Below are positions 1 to 3,700 of a stretch of 5,201 bases of DNA, in pieces. Every line of letters starts with the position of its first letter. Within the stretch, counting starts at the first letter, position 1. The notes below the pieces were generated by a model. It worked only from the letters and a program-made list of their open reading frames with translations. It searched no databases and was not told the origin of the DNA. The position numbers were made by a program, and so were the translations under genes. The stretch is from an uncultured Oscillospiraceae bacterium (GTDB taxonomy: Bacteria > Bacillota > Clostridia > Oscillospirales > Oscillospiraceae): positions 1-5,201 of the forward strand of contig CAJTLK010000111.1 of NCBI GenBank assembly GCA_910577415.1. The letters run 5' to 3'.

Positions 1-583
1 TTTCGCCTTTGCTGTTCAGTGCCTCCTCCGCAAATAGCTTGTACAGGCTTGGCCCACTGCCATCGTCCACCACCGCGTAGAACGAGTGCATAAAGGCCGT
101 TTCCGGCATTTTGCTCTTGCTGCCAGGCTGAGAGGCCACTGTATCAAGTAAAATCGCTCTCTTCACAATCTGCTCAATATTTGCGGTGACCTCGGAAATA
201 CGCTTTCCATCATTTCCGTGTATCAAACTTTCTCTTCTGAATTGGCGGCTCCAAGACATAACCATCCCTGTGTCCTCATTGGTGGCTTTGCCCGACTTGT
301 ACTCCAGTCCCGGCGCCACCTTTACCGTCTGTACCGGCGTCTGGTCATTGACCCGCCAGTCGCCAAACCACGCCCGGAAGAAAGGGGACTTCTCTCCCAT
401 CTCCCGCCAGTATTTTGTCGCAAATGCCTTTGTCGCCGTGATTTCTTCACTGGTAAGCTCATTGACACTTTTCCGCCCAATGGCCTGCACCGCCTTAATG
501 TCTTCATCGGTGATACCATGCTGGGCAGCTGGAACTTCTTTCAGTGGACATAGGGACGGTTCTTTTGTGCAGAGAATTTGCAT
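1..583 (-). CDS. 5'-truncated polyvalent-protein fragment (FGDW motif and LPD3-like domain), continues past left edge; possible pseudogene
   Basis: The minus frame is open from just after a TGA at 680-682 to the left edge. The only ATG near the 5' end is at 581-583. It has no Shine-Dalgarno and lies in the loop of a repeat element, so this start is weak; 194 codons follow in the window. From about 545 leftward the translation reads as real protein: HGITDEDIKAVQAIGRKSVN, then SEEITATKAFATKYWREMG, then KSPFFRAWFGDW (FFRAWFGDW at 356-382), then a degenerate stretch with NEDTGMVMSWSRQF. An LPD3-like domain follows, with IEQIVKRAILLDT and ETAFMHSFYAVVDDG. This order, helix pair, FGDW and LPD3-like, is common inside clostridial polyvalent proteins and normally has more domains before it. 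Here those are missing and the first residues come from the repeat. It is in the same frame as the giant gene, so it may be its severed continuation. Expression is doubtful. Confidence 0.6.
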   Translation of the reverse strand, partial: MQILCTKEPSLCPLKEVPAAQHGITDEDIKAVQAIGRKSVNELTSEEITATKAFATKYWREMGEKSPFFRAWFGDWRVNDQTPVQTVKVAPGLEYKSGKATNEDTGMVMSWSRQFRRESLIHGNDGKRISEVTANIEQIVKRAILLDTVASQPGSKSKMPETAFMHSFYAVVDDGSGPSLYKLFAEEALNSKGE

Positions 584-630
584 TATCAGCACGGAAAGAC
601 CGTCCCTTTGTGTCCGAGACAAGGGGACGG
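546..630. repeat. REP-like palindromic repeat with GGGACGG core
   Basis: The left arm at 546-570 (starting GGACATAGGGACGG) and the right arm at 589-615 are imperfect inverted repeats: GGACAyAGGGACGG-type ends and a TTTTGTGC/GCACGGAAA inner part, with a 2-base length difference. They surround an 18-base loop at 571-588. The heptamer GGGACGG occurs three times: 553-559, inverted at 600-606, and again at 624-630 in AAGGGGACGG. 'GGGACGGTTCTTTTGTG' palindromes are dispersed repeats in many Clostridia and resemble the REP elements mobilised by single-strand IS200-like (RAYT) transposases. No transposase is in the window. The element lies at the point where recognisable coding sequence of the left fragment begins, which suggests insertion there. 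Confidence 0.75.
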
Positions 631-647
631 CTAACGCGAACCCCAAG

Positions 648-691
648 TAAGAAGAAAGAGCCGGGGCGGGGAGTGAAATTCACTCCCCGCC
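648..691 (-). terminator. Probable intrinsic terminator of the giant gene
   Basis: A perfect 27-bp palindrome at 665-691 has 13-base arms (GGCGGGGAGTGAA and its complement) around one base, so the realistic loop is about five bases. It begins 43 bases after the TAA at 734. On the minus strand it is followed, after CCGG, by a pyrimidine-rich tract CTCTTTCTTCTT. The stem is very stable but the U-tract is broken by C residues, so termination may be incomplete. On the plus strand the palindrome is followed by GGTTTTACACTTTTT, so weak bidirectional action is possible. Confidence 0.6.
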
Positions 692-725
692 TTGGCTGGT
701 TTTACACTTTTTGCTGTTGCTTTTT

Positions 726-731
726 CCTCCT
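726..731 (-). promoter_or_regulatory. Orphan Shine-Dalgarno-like AGGAGG after the giant gene
   Basis: The minus strand reads TAATCAGGAGGAAAAAGCAACAGC from the stop codon, so a perfect AGGAGG begins three bases after the TAA. No ATG, GTG or TTG lies 5-12 bases downstream. The first NTG is a GTG followed at once by TAA. Either the gene it served has been lost, or the match is residual coding sequence: in the frame of the giant gene these codons read Ser-Gly-Gly-Lys. Confidence 0.4.
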
Positions 732-733
732 GA

Positions 734-3700
734 TTAGGGTATACTGTTTTTGGAAACATCATCTTGCGTGGCGGCTTCCCAGCCGCCCCTTCTGGTCTCC
801 CTTTGTTGGAGATCAAACGCAACGGTGGTGTTTTCTTTTATGCCCACGATATCGTAGAGGTATTTCTTCCCATCAGAAGCATTACGAATTAACAGTTCCA
901 CATCATAGGCCCTTACCTTGGGTGTACTCCCCTTTGTCTGAAAAGCGAAAGTGCTGTCGTAGCGGTACATACCGTACTTGGCATCCTTGCTTCCGGGGTG
1001 TCTGGTCTTTTCCCACCGACGATTTGTGGCTGTTTCAATTAGTTCTCCCAATCTACTCACAGCCTTATTTTTGACCCTCAATCCGCTACGGTTTTTTGCG
1101 CGCAGATAGGACGTATATCCTGACTGCGTGTATTCGTCCGGCAGTTCTTCTCCCAAATATACTTGCTGCCCACTCTCAATAATGGTATATACCTCACCGA
1201 TATGCTGAGCTATGTACTCGGCGACGGCAGAATGGCTATCCAATTTCCGACTGGTCAGCGGGCTTTTTTCCAACCAAACGACCTTTTTCCCTCCAACGTC
1301 TCTCAGTAACGCTCTTGCCACCCCGCCGTCCTCCATAACGCCGGTATTTCGTCCCCCGGACTCCTTGGTCAGGGTTTTCGCTTGCTCAGCGGCGGCGTCC
1401 AGGGCCGCCGCCAGCTTGCCCTCGGCGGTCTGGGCCTGGGCCTTCTCCTTCCCGGTGAGCTTGCCCACCAGGTAGTGGAAGCTGTCCTTCAGCCACTGCA
1501 GCAGGCTTCTGTTCTCCCGGTGGCGCTCAATGAACTCATCCATCAGCCGCCCATCCTCCAGCAGCTCTCCGGCGTAGTCCGCCACCGCCTCGTCCAAGGC
1601 TCCCTCATAGTCCAGCTCCACGCCCTTTTCCCCGTAGGTCCTCCGTTTGTACTCGATTTCGTTGCGCACCACCGGGTCCTGGGCCACGAAGTCCCGGAAA
1701 GCACGGTACGCCTCCGGGGAGAGCCGCTGTATCCGGTGGGTCAGCTCGTGACCCAGGACAAAGCGGATGGGGTGCTGGTGGTCCTTAGCGATCAGTACCT
1801 CACTGCCCTTGATCTGGGCGTTGGCCTTGCCATTCAATACCAGGCTGCCGTCCACGAACCGGCCCCGGAGACCCAACAGCTTCAGCACGGAGTTGAGCTG
1901 CCGGTAGGTCTTGCTGTCCAGATGGGAGGCCACATACTCGTCCCCCACCAGTCCCGCGTCCGTTCCCGCCACCGGGGCGTACCCGGCGGCCTTTATCTCC
2001 GCCGCAAGGCTGGCCGCGGCGTCCACCTGTCCGGCCCGGTAAGCCGCCCATGCCTGGACGGGCTTGATAACGTCGTCGTAGTCCTCCCGCACAGACATGA
2101 TGTCCTGTCCGGTCAATCCGGCGTGGTAGTAGACGGCGAAGCCGCCGAAATACTTCTCCGGGTCTTGGACGTCGTCCCAATACAGCTCCTGGAGCATTTG
2201 GGAGCCTTGCTCGCCGAAGGAGTGGGCGGCGCGCTGGATGGCCTTCACGTTGCCCTCCTGGCCCTGCGTTCTCCCCTCCGCTCCCATTTCCAGGGCCGTT
2301 TGCGTCAGCGCGTCCTCCCCGGTTTTCAGGGAAAAGTGGATATCCGGGTCATTTCGGTCAAAGGTCCCGATATTATCCGTGGCGCTCTTGATCTGCTCGG
2401 GCGAAAAGGCCACATAGAATGTGTCCACCGAAGAGGCCTCGCCTCCCTTAACGGTGATGATGGCTCCATCGTAGCCCTCCGCCCTTGCCCCTTCCAGAAC
2501 TGCCGCCTCAAACAAGGGGTCGGCGAGCTGCTTTGCGTCCAACGTTACGTAATAGGGGTCTTTCAAATTCAGATACGCTTCAACGACCTGTTCTCCCTTT
2601 CCGGCGGCATAGTCCCTGCTTGCGGAAAACCAGTAGGCTCCATCCTCCGATTGAAATGTGTTGAACCCTTCGTTTGTCCCATGGTACACCACCAGCGGCT
2701 TGCCATCAGTGTCCACCACCTTGCTGGCCTTTGCCGGATCATTCTGCCAATCGCCAAACCACCGTTTGAACTGTAAGCTCTGGTTTTGATCCAGCACTTT
2801 CATGTTGACATTCTCGGGAATCATGTGTACAATACCATTAGAGGCTGTTGCGTTTGATAGCTGTTTGGGGTATTGCACCCCGTCACCTATCAACGTTTCG
2901 GCCTTTTTTGTTACATAGTACACACCAATCTGTCCGATATTCTCTTGAGCGATGGCCTCCCTGATGAGTTCATAGACACTTCTTTCATATGCGGAAGAAA
3001 GGACATTAACATCCATACGTGTCCCATTTACATTTCGTTCCGCTGTGACCTCAATTGGCAACAAAAGACTCTGTTCCGCCGTTCCAATGTCAACAATAGC
3101 CACTACACTATGTTTGTTTCTGCTACGTACCCTGTCTCCTGGTTTATCTTTATTGGCAATGACCATCACCGGCTCTAATGCCTTTTGGTAAAGGTTCTTT
3201 ACCGCTTGATCCCCAAGGCCATGGTAATTCACATTGGGGCGATACCGTCCCTCCGCTTTAGCCTCAGCGGTGGTCTTCGCGATGGAGTACACATGTCCGG
3301 GGCCAATTACAAAGGGCAGCGACGGCATTCCCAGCTTTTGATAGATTTCCGGCGTATACCCCATGAGGATTGCCTCGCTCTTCCCATAGGTACCGTTTAT
3401 CACATCATCTACAGTCTTTTGATACTGTACAGTAATATCCTTTTGAGCTTTCTGGCTCTCTTTCAGCAAAAACCTCCCCCCGCCGTCCGTTTGGGCGGCG
3501 GTTTTTTGTGTCTGGTCGGCTCCGTACATCTCCTTTGCCGCCTGGGTCAGCCGGGAAACGGTCCCCTCGTCCAACGGTATACCCATCCCGCCTCCCGGGG
3601 CATACTCTATATTGACACCATCGCCCAGAGAGGGTATAATGGGGTCAGTAAGAGAGGTTTGCCCGCCGTTCGATTCGGACGTAAGGGAAGGGTCGGTGAT

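Noticed and set aside
546..630. CRISPR repeat, tRNA or attachment site at the palindromic element
   Set aside because: There are no regularly spaced repeats and no cloverleaf with an acceptor stem. The three GGGACGG copies are arranged as an inverted pair plus a partial copy, which suits a REP-like element.
186..1074. Plus-strand open frames at 186-650, 218-553 and 544-1074
   Set aside because: They overlap each other and the minus-strand coding text with polyvalent motifs. The one at 544-1074 runs through the REP element and the palindrome, and none has a convincing start.
1800..2180. 126-codon minus-strand frame, Arg/Gly-rich
   Set aside because: It is an out-of-frame shadow of the metallopeptidase region; GC-rich codons read in another frame give Arg/Gly/Pro runs.
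1382..2776. 464-codon plus-strand open frame
   Set aside because: It is antisense to the ART and metallopeptidase modules, whose motifs are clear. Its translation is Val/Leu/Gly/Arg/His-rich with no domain, and the openness is explained by the high GC of the opposite strand.
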